Shown piece by piece: positions 1 to 6,287 of a stretch of DNA of 6,848 nt. The notes under the pieces were generated by a model. That model searched no databases. It was not told the origin of the DNA and worked only from the letters and a program-made list of their open reading frames with translations. The stretch is from Gemmatimonadota bacterium (lineage in GTDB: Bacteria; Gemmatimonadota; Gemmatimonadetes; Longimicrobiales; Gaopeijiaceae): assembly GCA_018678395.1 (NCBI GenBank), contig JAHHMJ010000253.1, positions 1 through 6,848 on the forward strand. Direction: 5' to 3'. Every line of letters begins with the position of its first letter. The first letter of the stretch is position 1. The position numbers were made by a program, and so were the translations under genes.

Positions 1-1
1 C

Positions 2-871
2 ATCTACAGCGGCAGCCACTCGATGCGGCCGTCCGGAGGCCGATCGGTCGGCAACCTTCTCGCCGCCCGCGAGAAGACGGACCCGTTTCCACCGGCTCGC
101 GCCACCGACCGCGGGCCCCCGGAGGGCGGTGCGGATCGCAACGCCGTCCCCTTGTACCGCCTCGAGAACCAGCGCATCACGAAGCACATCGTCCAGAATC
201 CCCCGCTGCGCACGTCGGCGCTTCGCTCGCTCGGGGCACACGGAAACGTGTTCGCGATCGAATCGTTCATCGACGAGATCGCGCACGAGCTCGGCGCCGA
301 TCCCTTCGAATACCGACTCCGGCATCTGGACGATTCCCGGGCCCGCGACGTGCTGAGTCGAGTTCGCGAGCTCGCCGCCGACGCACCGGCGGCGATGTCG
401 GCGGGCCGCTCGGGTCGGGGACTGGCCTTCGCGCGGTACAAGAACTCGAGCGCCTACCTCGCCCTGGTCGTGGACGTCGACATCGACCCCGGCACCGGGC
501 GTATCCGCGTGGTGCGCGCCCTCGCCGTAGCCGACGTCGGTCGGGTCGTCAATCCGGACGGCGTGCGCAACCAGATCGAGGGCGGGATCGTGCAGGCCAC
601 GAGCTGGACCCTGAGGGAGCAGGTCCGCTTCTCCGCCGGGGGTATCGAGTCGGCGGATTGGGCGACCTATCCGATCCTGGGCTTCCGAGACGCCCCCGAG
701 ATCGACGTCGTCCTGATCGACCGTCCCGACGAACCCTCGGTGGGCGTCGGCGAGGCGGCGCAGGGTCCGACCTCGGCAGCCATTGCCAACGCCGTCGCGG
801 ATGCGGTCGGAGTCCGTCTCCGGCATCTTCCCTTTACGCCCGCGCGGATGAACGCGGCCCTGCGAGCCTGA
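2..871 (+). CDS. Xanthine dehydrogenase/aldehyde oxidase family, molybdopterin-binding subunit, C-terminal part (5' truncated by window edge)
   Basis: The frame is open from base 2 with no upstream stop, so the ATG at 23 is only an internal methionine and the gene starts outside the window. The visible 289 residues match the C-terminal molybdenum-cofactor domain of this family. They include an RNAVPLY segment, PPLRTSALRSLGAHGNVFAIESF (bases about 202-267), an RGLAFARYKNSSAY segment, a VNPDGVRNQIEGGIVQATSWTL region, and the terminal VGVGEAAQGPTSAAIANA motif. In this family the glutamate of that last motif (codon 752-754) is the general base next to the Mo centre. Members hydroxylate aldehydes or N-heterocycles as the large subunit of a complex with FAD and 2Fe-2S subunits, which would have to lie upstream. 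The substrate cannot be read from this fragment. The gene ends at a TGA (869-871), and no operonic link to the downstream cluster is apparent. Confidence 0.93.
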   Translation: MYSGSHSMRPSGGRSVGNLLAAREKTDPFPPARATDRGPPEGGADRNAVPLYRLENQRITKHIVQNPPLRTSALRSLGAHGNVFAIESFIDEIAHELGADPFEYRLRHLDDSRARDVLSRVRELAADAPAAMSAGRSGRGLAFARYKNSSAYLALVVDVDIDPGTGRIRVVRALAVADVGRVVNPDGVRNQIEGGIVQATSWTLREQVRFSAGGIESADWATYPILGFRDAPEIDVVLIDRPDEPSVGVGEAAQGPTSAAIANAVADAVGVRLRHLPFTPARMNAALRA

Positions 872-995
872 TGCCGTCGGGATCCCGACCTGCCTTCGGG
901 GTGCGCACCGCCCGCCGATACTCGGTCTTCGCACCGATGTCTTACGCGACCTCGAGGCTCTCCGTGAGCCGACCTACCCCGCTCCCTCGTCTCCG
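872..995. other. Intergenic gap with two short palindromes
   Basis: This 124-base stretch is the only sizeable non-coding gap in the window. It contains a perfect 14-base palindrome, GTCGGGATCCCGAC, at 876-889, five bases after the upstream stop, and a perfect 10-base palindrome, GGTGCGCACC, at 900-909. No convincing promoter is visible. GATACT at 917-922 could serve as a weak -10 element, but the sequence about 17 bases upstream is not a good -35. A promoter for the five-gene run that follows would be expected here, since every later junction is too tight to hold one. Confidence 0.6.
876..909 (+). terminator. Possible weak terminator or palindromic site after the dehydrogenase gene
   Basis: Two adjacent perfect palindromes (876-889 and 900-909) follow the dehydrogenase stop codon. 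The first could form a 5-bp stem, GTCGG/CCGAC, with a 4-base loop in RNA. No T-tract follows, so it does not look like a classical intrinsic terminator. It might instead act as a transcript 3'-end hairpin or a protein-binding site, or be chance in GC-rich DNA. The position right after a stop codon is the main support. Confidence 0.25.
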
Positions 996-2351
996 ATGAC
1001 CCCGACTCGACCGGACACCGCAGAGATCGAGGCGGAATCAGAGGCGCCCCCCATGGCGGGCGGAGCGGCGCGGGCGGCCGCGATCCAGGGCAAGACCATC
1101 GAGATCGTCACCCAGGCGCTCATGGTGACCCTGCTCCCGCGGCTGCTGGGGCCGGTGGAGTTCGGCCGTCTGATGGTCGCCGTCGCCGTGGTGACGCTGA
1201 CGTCGGTGGCCATTTCTCTCGGTGCACCGGCCGCGTTCGCCCGCTTCGTGCCCGCCGAGCCTGCGGATCGTCGCCGCGGCCTGGCACGGGCGATGACCCG
1301 GCACCTGCTGGGGATCCGCGCTCTACAGCTCGCGTTGGCGGGCGGGCTGGCCGTGGCCCTCGTCCTGCTGCTCCCGGGGCGCTTCGCCGCCCCGGACGCC
1401 GGGTGGGTCGTGTCGGCGCTCGCGATCGACGTCGCCGCCGTCCTGGGCGCGCAGATCGCCCTCGGCCTCGGCCTCACCTGGGTGTGGAGCTTCCGCATCG
1501 CGATCAAGAACGCCGCACTCCTGTTGGCCGTACCGGCGCTCTATCTCCTCGCGGGACCCGCGGGACTGCTGGCCGGCATCGTGGTCTCGGCGGCGGCCGG
1601 CTTCGTCTTCACGGTGTGGACCAGCGGGCGGCTGCTGCGCGGAGCCCGCTCGAACGTCGCCATCCCCGAGGGGGCCTTTCGGTACGGGATCGTGGCCGGG
1701 CTCGCCGCGTTCGTCGGTCAGTTCACCTACCGCGGACCCGTCCTCGCCGCAGGGGTGGTCGCCGGGGCGAGCGATCAGACGGGGTTCGTGGCCTTGGCCA
1801 GCAGCATCGCCCTCGCCGTGATGCTGGCCGTCCGCGAACTCTTCACCGTCTCGCTTCCGGAGATGGTCGAGCACTGGGGCCAGGGGCCCGGCCGCGCCGA
1901 GCGCCTGACCCGCAGGATCGGGTGGTGGTCCATCGCGGTGCTGACCGCCGGGGCCCTCGCCGGAGTCGCCCTCATCCGGCCCCTCCTCCCCCTGATCGTG
2001 GGTGAGGACTTCCTCGCGGGACTCGATGTGATGGTCCCGGTCCTCGTGCTGCTGCCCCTTCTGCCGCTGCCGCTCCTCGGCTGGCAGGTGGCGGCCCTGC
2101 AGCTCAGACCCCACGTGGCGCTGGCGATCAATGCGGCGGGCGTGGTGGCGTTCATCGCGACCGCGGCCCTGCTGATCCCCGTGTGGGGAGGCGTGGGGGC
2201 CACGGCGGGCCTGGTGGCCGGGGTTTTGGTGTCTTCGGTGCTGAGCGCGTGGTACCTGCCCCGGGCGGTGTCCCCTGCCCTGCTCGGCGCGGGCGTGGTT
2301 GGGTCGGGCGCGATCGCCGGGCTCGCGGTTCTGGCCGGACTGACGGCATGA
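996..2351 (+). CDS. Polytopic membrane protein, MOP-superfamily flippase (Wzx/polysaccharide exporter-like)
   Basis: The product is 451 residues and mostly hydrophobic, with about twelve candidate membrane segments (roughly residues 35-52, 60-82, 105-127, 136-158, 170-187, 189-210, 228-256, 263-288, 308-330, 345-368, 375-395 and 398-420, with a further hydrophobic tail at 428-450). The N-terminal pattern LLPRLLGPVEFGRLMVA is typical of oligosaccharide flippases and exporters of the MOP superfamily. Such proteins move lipid-linked oligosaccharides across the inner membrane. Length fits the family (about 400-500 residues). The ATG at 996 has no visible ribosome-binding site. An in-frame ATG at 1053 is preceded by AGAGG at 8 bases and would give a 432-residue protein that loses only a polar leader, so that start is a serious alternative. 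The stop overlaps the next start (ATGA). The transported substrate is unknown; Wzx versus another MOP exporter cannot be settled here. Confidence 0.82.
   Translation: MTPTRPDTAEIEAESEAPPMAGGAARAAAIQGKTIEIVTQALMVTLLPRLLGPVEFGRLMVAVAVVTLTSVAISLGAPAAFARFVPAEPADRRRGLARAMTRHLLGIRALQLALAGGLAVALVLLLPGRFAAPDAGWVVSALAIDVAAVLGAQIALGLGLTWVWSFRIAIKNAALLLAVPALYLLAGPAGLLAGIVVSAAAGFVFTVWTSGRLLRGARSNVAIPEGAFRYGIVAGLAAFVGQFTYRGPVLAAGVVAGASDQTGFVALASSIALAVMLAVRELFTVSLPEMVEHWGQGPGRAERLTRRIGWWSIAVLTAGALAGVALIRPLLPLIVGEDFLAGLDVMVPVLVLLPLLPLPLLGWQVAALQLRPHVALAINAAGVVAFIATAALLIPVWGGVGATAGLVAGVLVSSVLSAWYLPRAVSPALLGAGVVGSGAIAGLAVLAGLTA
1040..1044 (+). promoter_or_regulatory. Candidate ribosome-binding site for an alternative flippase start at 1053
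   Basis: AGAGG lies 8 bases upstream of the in-frame ATG at 1053, which is good Shine-Dalgarno spacing. The more distal ATG at 996 is preceded by pyrimidine-rich sequence with no such motif. The skipped 19 residues are polar and acidic (TAEIEAESEAPP) and not needed for the first membrane segment. This supports 1053 as the real start, though a leaderless start at 996 remains possible. Confidence 0.4.
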
Positions 2352-3193
2352 CCGAGCCCACCCGCGACGTCGCAGGCCGGGACTCCCGGGCTTCGGAGAC
2401 CGACTCCTTCGAGACGTCCCCGGAATACTGGGACTCCGTCGGCGCCGCGTGGCACGCGCGCCCGCAACGCGCCTGGCGCGTCGTGAGCGATCGCGTCAAC
2501 GTCCGGCTGATCGACCGCTGGTTCGGGACGCGCGTCGAAGGCAAGGTCCTGAAGACCGACCTGTTCGACGAGGTGGTGGGCGGCGGACTCGCCGACCGGC
2601 TCGCCGCCTCGTTCGACCAGGTGGTGGGAATCGACATCTCGCCCGCGGTCGTCGAGGTCGTGCGGCAACGCCATCCGCATCTGCAGGCCGAGGTCGCCGA
2701 CGTCCGCGAACTGCCCTTCGCCGACGGGAGCTTCTCGGCCGTGGTCTCCAACTCCACCCTGGACCACTTCGACCGCACGGACGACATCGAGAGGGCGCTC
2801 GGCGAACTCCATCGCGTCCTGGCTCCGGGCGGCCGGCTGCTGGTCACCTTCGACAACCCCGGCAATCCGATCGTGGGCCTTAGAAACACGCTCCCCCGCA
2901 AGGTGCTGGCGGCGAGTCGCATGGTCCCCTACGCGGTCGGTGCAACGCTCGATCGGTCCGGGCTCGACCGGACCCTGGACCGGCTCGGGTTCGACATCGT
3001 GGCGCTCTCCGCCTGTTGGCACTCGCCGCGGTTCCTCGTGGTGCTGGGCGGTCATGGCATCGACCGCCTGGGCTGGCCCTGGCTGCGCCGCGCCTACACG
3101 CGGGCCTGGAGCTGGTTCGAGGTCCTCGAGCGGCTGCCGACCCGATTCCTCACCGGCCACTTCGTCGTGGCTCTCGCCGAGAAGCGGCCATGA
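2348..3193 (+). CDS. Class I SAM-dependent methyltransferase with atypical motif I
   Basis: The product is 281 residues with a Rossmann-type methyltransferase core at about residues 60-170. VVGIDIS (92-98) carries the acidic residue D96 expected to bind the SAM ribose. VADVRELPFADGSFSAVVS (116-134) matches the usual adenine-contact and motif IV region. HRVLAPGGRLLVTFDN (155-170) is the common post-core strand motif. Where VLDxGCGxG is expected there is VLKTDLFDE (67-75) followed by VVGGG, so the glycine-rich loop is rearranged. The frame is open back to 2183, but the ATG at 2348 overlaps the flippase stop (ATGA), and upstream residues would overlap the flippase, so 2348 is chosen. The C-terminal third (about 175-281) has amphipathic or hydrophobic stretches and may bind the acceptor or the membrane. 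Likely role: methylation of a sugar, lipid or small molecule for the same pathway (inference); the acceptor is not visible. Confidence 0.85.
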   Translation: MTEPTRDVAGRDSRASETDSFETSPEYWDSVGAAWHARPQRAWRVVSDRVNVRLIDRWFGTRVEGKVLKTDLFDEVVGGGLADRLAASFDQVVGIDISPAVVEVVRQRHPHLQAEVADVRELPFADGSFSAVVSNSTLDHFDRTDDIERALGELHRVLAPGGRLLVTFDNPGNPIVGLRNTLPRKVLAASRMVPYAVGATLDRSGLDRTLDRLGFDIVALSACWHSPRFLVVLGGHGIDRLGWPWLRRAYTRAWSWFEVLERLPTRFLTGHFVVALAEKRP

Positions 3194-4770
3194 TGATCCG
3201 CACTCGTCTCGGCGAGGCGGCCGCCGCCGCGCGTTTTCTCTCGGGTCTCCGCCCCTTCCTCGGCCGGCGCGTCGACCCGGACACCGCGCGAGAGCGCCTG
3301 CGGGCCAGCATGGCGCGACGGGAGCAGGCTTTCGCCTTGCTGCTGCGACGGGGCGTCTTCGAGCGGGAGCACGGTCCGTGGCGCGCGCTGTTCGCCTGGG
3401 CCGGCATCGACTTCGACGACGTCCGGAAGCTCCTCGCCGCGCACGGGCTCGAGGGGACGCTCGAGCGGCTGCACGATGCGGGCGTCTTCCTGTCGCTGGA
3501 GGAGTTCAAGGGGCTGCGTCCGATCGAACGGCCGGGCTTCAGCCTGCCCGTCTCCGCCGAGGACTTCGACAACCCGCTGAGCGCGCGCCAGTACGAAGCC
3601 CGCACCGGGGGCTCGTCGGGTGCGTCGCGGCGGGTCATGGCCGGGCTCGACCTGCTGGAACACGAGTGCGCGTACCACGCGCTCTTCTACGCTGCCCACG
3701 GGGCCGCGGACCGACCGCTGGGTCTGTGGCTGCCCGCGCCCCCCGGCGCCGTGGGGATCAAGAACGCGCTCATGCGCTCCAAGCTGGGCCAGAGGGTGGA
3801 TGCGTGGTTCTCCCAGAGTCGCGTGGACGACGCACCGTTTCGCCACCGCCTCTTCGCCGACGCCACCTTCCGGGTGGCGGGGTTAGCCGGGGCCGCGCTC
3901 CCTCGCCCCTCTTACGTTCCGGCCTCCGAGGCCGGCCGCATCGCGGCCTGGCTGGCGGAGTGGTGCGCCCGGGGTCGAGCCCCCGTATTCCTCAGCACGC
4001 CCAGCGCTGCGGTCCGGACGTGCGCCGCGGCCGAGGCGTCGGGCCTCGACGTGGCCGGCACCCTGTTCGTGCTCGTCGGCGAGCCCTTCACCGCCGGCAA
4101 GAAGCGGGCAATCGAGGCGGCGGGCTGCGAGGCGGCGACCCACTACGCCATGGTCGAGGCCGGCATGATCGGGCTGGCCTGCCGCAATGGAGCCGCACCC
4201 GACGACGTCCATCTCGTGCGCGACAAGATCGCCACGATCCAGAAGCCGCGAACCGCACCGGGGGGACAGTCCCTTCCCGCCCTGCTGCACACCACCCTGC
4301 TCACCAGCACCCCCAAGCTCATGTTCAACGTCGAGAGCGGGGACTACGGTGTCGTGGAGGAGCGGGATTGCGGCTGTGGCGTGCTCCCCGCCGAATTCGG
4401 GCGCCATCTCCACACGATCCGCAGCTACGAGAAGCTCACCAGCGAGGGCATGCACTTCATGGGCCCCGACCTGCTGACCCTGCTCGAACAGACCCTGCCG
4501 GGCCGATTCGGCGGCTACCCCACCGACTACCAGCTGGTCGAGGCGGAGCGGGAGGGGCTGCCGGTAGTCCGGCTGCTGGTCAGTCCGTCCGTGGGCGATG
4601 TGGACGACCGCGAGGTGGTCGAGACCACCCTGTCGTTTCTCCGGTCCCGGGGGATCGGCCCGACCCTCATGGCCGAAGTCTGGGAGAACGGCAGTACGCT
4701 CGAGGTCGTCCGGGCGCAGCCCCACGTGACCGGGGCCGGCAAGATCCAACCGTTGCAGAGAGAGGTCTGA
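3190..4770 (+). CDS. PaaK/CapK-like adenylate-forming (ANL) protein with long N-terminal region
   Basis: The product is 526 residues, against roughly 430 for phenylacetate-CoA ligase. The first 110-130 residues form an alpha-rich N-terminal region (REQAFALLLRRGVFEREHG, LERLHDAGVFLSLEEFKG). ANL signatures follow in order: TGGSSGAS (139-146), the phosphate-binding loop, usually TSGSSGTP-like; HYAMVEAG (318-325), resembling the core motif that ends in the conserved Glu; GD at 384-385, then CGCG at 394-397, at the position of the CPCG-type motif of PaaK-like proteins; IRSYEKLTSEGMHF (410-423), the hinge and start of the C-terminal domain; and AGK at 516-518, with K518 as candidate A10 catalytic lysine near the C-terminus. 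It should adenylate a carboxylic acid and pass it to CoA or another acceptor; the substrate is unknown. The start overlaps the methyltransferase stop (ATGA); a second ATG at 3193 is equally usable. LuxE-type acyl-protein synthetase is a less likely alternative. Confidence 0.8.
   Translation: MMIRTRLGEAAAAARFLSGLRPFLGRRVDPDTARERLRASMARREQAFALLLRRGVFEREHGPWRALFAWAGIDFDDVRKLLAAHGLEGTLERLHDAGVFLSLEEFKGLRPIERPGFSLPVSAEDFDNPLSARQYEARTGGSSGASRRVMAGLDLLEHECAYHALFYAAHGAADRPLGLWLPAPPGAVGIKNALMRSKLGQRVDAWFSQSRVDDAPFRHRLFADATFRVAGLAGAALPRPSYVPASEAGRIAAWLAEWCARGRAPVFLSTPSAAVRTCAAAEASGLDVAGTLFVLVGEPFTAGKKRAIEAAGCEAATHYAMVEAGMIGLACRNGAAPDDVHLVRDKIATIQKPRTAPGGQSLPALLHTTLLTSTPKLMFNVESGDYGVVEERDCGCGVLPAEFGRHLHTIRSYEKLTSEGMHFMGPDLLTLLEQTLPGRFGGYPTDYQLVEAEREGLPVVRLLVSPSVGDVDDREVVETTLSFLRSRGIGPTLMAEVWENGSTLEVVRAQPHVTGAGKIQPLQREV
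4757..4765 (+). promoter_or_regulatory. Strong ribosome-binding site that fixes a GTG start
   Basis: The purine run AGAGAGAGG ends 7 bases before the GTG at 4773. It sits inside the last codons of the upstream gene. The following frame is open far upstream (back to about 2940), so this site, together with the family-typical N-terminus that begins right after it, is what places the start at 4773. Confidence 0.8.
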
Positions 4771-4772
4771 GA

Positions 4773-6287
4773 GTGCTCGCCATCTTCCAGTTCGACTCCG
4801 CCGCGTTGCCCCTCCTCGAGGAGATGCTCGACGACGGTCGACTTCCCACCCTCGCCGCGCTGCGGGCGCGGGGCCGCTGGGACACCATCGACGCGAAGGC
4901 CACGTTCCTGCAGTCGTCCACGTACATGACGCTCTGCACCGGCGTGGACGTGCGGAACCACGGGATCTACTCGGCGGTGCCGTGGTCGGCGTCGGACCAG
5001 CGCCCACGCTTCATGTACACCTACCCGCACCCGCCGACCATCTGGGAGCGCCTGACCGCCGCGGGCCGCCGCTCGCTGATCGTCGACCCCATCCTGGCCT
5101 GGTGGCCGTCGACCATGGAGGGGGTGTTCCTGAGCGGCTGGCAGTTCGAGGACCGGATGGTCTCCAGGGGACTGTCCCTGCCCGGAGGCATGCGCCGGGA
5201 TCTCGGCCGACGACACGGGCGACCGCCCCGACTCGACGACGTCTACGGCACCCGGCAGGTCTCGGACCTGCTGCGGTGGCGCGAGCGCCTGGTCGCCGCG
5301 CCCGACCGGGTGGCCGACGCGACCCTGGACCTGCTGGGTCGTGAGGACTTCGATCTGATCTGGCTGAACTTCGGATGCGCGCACAAAGCCGGCCATCACT
5401 TCTGGGACCCGCTGGCCGTCACGGAAGGCGACGTCAGCGAGGACGACCAGCGCACCCTGCGGTCCGGGCTCACGGCCGTCTACGAGGCGGTGGACGCCGC
5501 CATGGGACGCGTCCTCGAGGCGCTGCCCGACTCGGCCGACATCATGGTCTTCTCGCCCACGGGCATGGCCGCCAATGTGAGCCGCGCCGACCTGCTCCCC
5601 GGCATGCTCGAGGCCGTGATCTCCGGACCCGGCGGCGCCGCGCGGACGACGGCGGCCCAGCGCTCGCCCATCTGGACCCTGCGCTCGACCCTGCCGATTT
5701 CGTGGCGCCAGGCCATCGCCCGTACGCTGCCCGACCGCATGGTCGCGGACCTCGCCACGCGCATGTACCACAGCAAGGATTGGGGCCAGACCCGTATCAC
5801 CACCGTCCCCGGTGAAAACAAGGGGTACCTGCGGGTGAATCTGAAGGGACGCGAGCGCGAGGGAATCGTGGATCCGTCCGAGGTCGATGCACTCGTCGCG
5901 CAGGTGCGCGAGGGACTCCTGTCGTTCACCGACCCCGACGGCTCCCCCTCGATCGCGAAAGTCGAGCACATGCCCGAGATGACCGACGAAGGATCGCACG
6001 TGGATCAGCTGCCCGATCTCGTCGTCTACTGGGGAGACCGTCCCCCGGATCGTCAGCTGACCCACGTCCAGTCCGAGGTCCACGGTCGGGTCGACCGCCG
6101 GGGCGTCGGCAGCGGACGCTCGGGCAATCACGTCGACGACGCCTGGGTCGTGCGTGTGACGGGCCCCTCGCGCATGTCGGAACTCGACCGACCGCTGCGC
6201 ATCACCGACATCGGAGCCACCGCCTGCGGCCTGTTGGGCGCGGACATGAGCGGCCTCACCGGAAGCCCCCTCCTGGAGTCCCCCTGA
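4773..6287 (+). CDS. Alkaline-phosphatase-superfamily (type I phosphodiesterase/nucleotide pyrophosphatase-like) protein with degenerate active site
   Basis: The product is 504 residues with no signal peptide. The N-terminal strand LAIFQFDSAALPLLEEM (2-18) carries D8, the first metal ligand of the fold, and GRLPTLAALRARG (22-34) is the usual following helix. SSTYMTLCTG (48-57), then NHGIYS (62-67), matches the nucleophile loop and the TG...HGI motif, though the expected Thr/Ser nucleophile position aligns poorly (Q47/S48/S49). The metal motif usually written D-x-x-x-H reads HKAGHHFW (204-211), with His for Asp. The hallmark SDHG reads SPTG (261-264). The late histidine (GNHVDDAWVVRVTGP, H453) is kept. 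Catalysis on phosphate, phosphodiester or sulfate esters is therefore doubtful; a structural, binding or altered-chemistry role is possible. It starts at GTG 2 bases after the previous stop, and its stop shares one base with the next start. Confidence 0.8.
   Translation: MLAIFQFDSAALPLLEEMLDDGRLPTLAALRARGRWDTIDAKATFLQSSTYMTLCTGVDVRNHGIYSAVPWSASDQRPRFMYTYPHPPTIWERLTAAGRRSLIVDPILAWWPSTMEGVFLSGWQFEDRMVSRGLSLPGGMRRDLGRRHGRPPRLDDVYGTRQVSDLLRWRERLVAAPDRVADATLDLLGREDFDLIWLNFGCAHKAGHHFWDPLAVTEGDVSEDDQRTLRSGLTAVYEAVDAAMGRVLEALPDSADIMVFSPTGMAANVSRADLLPGMLEAVISGPGGAARTTAAQRSPIWTLRSTLPISWRQAIARTLPDRMVADLATRMYHSKDWGQTRITTVPGENKGYLRVNLKGREREGIVDPSEVDALVAQVREGLLSFTDPDGSPSIAKVEHMPEMTDEGSHVDQLPDLVVYWGDRPPDRQLTHVQSEVHGRVDRRGVGSGRSGNHVDDAWVVRVTGPSRMSELDRPLRITDIGATACGLLGADMSGLTGSPLLESP
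6274..6278 (+). promoter_or_regulatory. Ribosome-binding site for the second ligase-like gene
   Basis: TGGAG lies 8 bases before the ATG at 6287, inside the last codons of the phosphatase-like gene. It supports that start and coupled translation, since the upstream TGA (6285-6287) shares its last base with the new ATG. Confidence 0.65.

Noticed and set aside
2183..2347. Upstream extension of the methyltransferase frame
   Set aside because: It would overlap the flippase by more than 160 bases and adds Gly/Arg-rich sequence. The ATGA overlap at 2348 is the expected coupled start.
996..2351. Reading the flippase as an MFS or MATE drug exporter
   Set aside because: The N-terminal LLPRLLGPVEFGRL pattern and the neighbouring CapK-like genes fit the polysaccharide-flippase branch better, although the substrate stays unproven.
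1775..3160. A 461-codon open frame on the - strand under the flippase and methyltransferase
   Set aside because: Low-complexity composition typical of antisense frames in GC-rich DNA. It spans two well-supported + strand genes.
3016..3189. Upstream extension of the first ANL frame into the methyltransferase
   Set aside because: The extra 58 residues are a shadow of the methyltransferase C-terminus. The ATG at 3190 overlaps the preceding stop.
2940..4772. Upstream extension of the phosphatase-like frame for about 1.8 kb
   Set aside because: The translated extension is Arg/Gly/Pro-rich nonsense lying over the first ANL gene. Family similarity begins exactly at the GTG at 4773, which has a strong ribosome-binding site.
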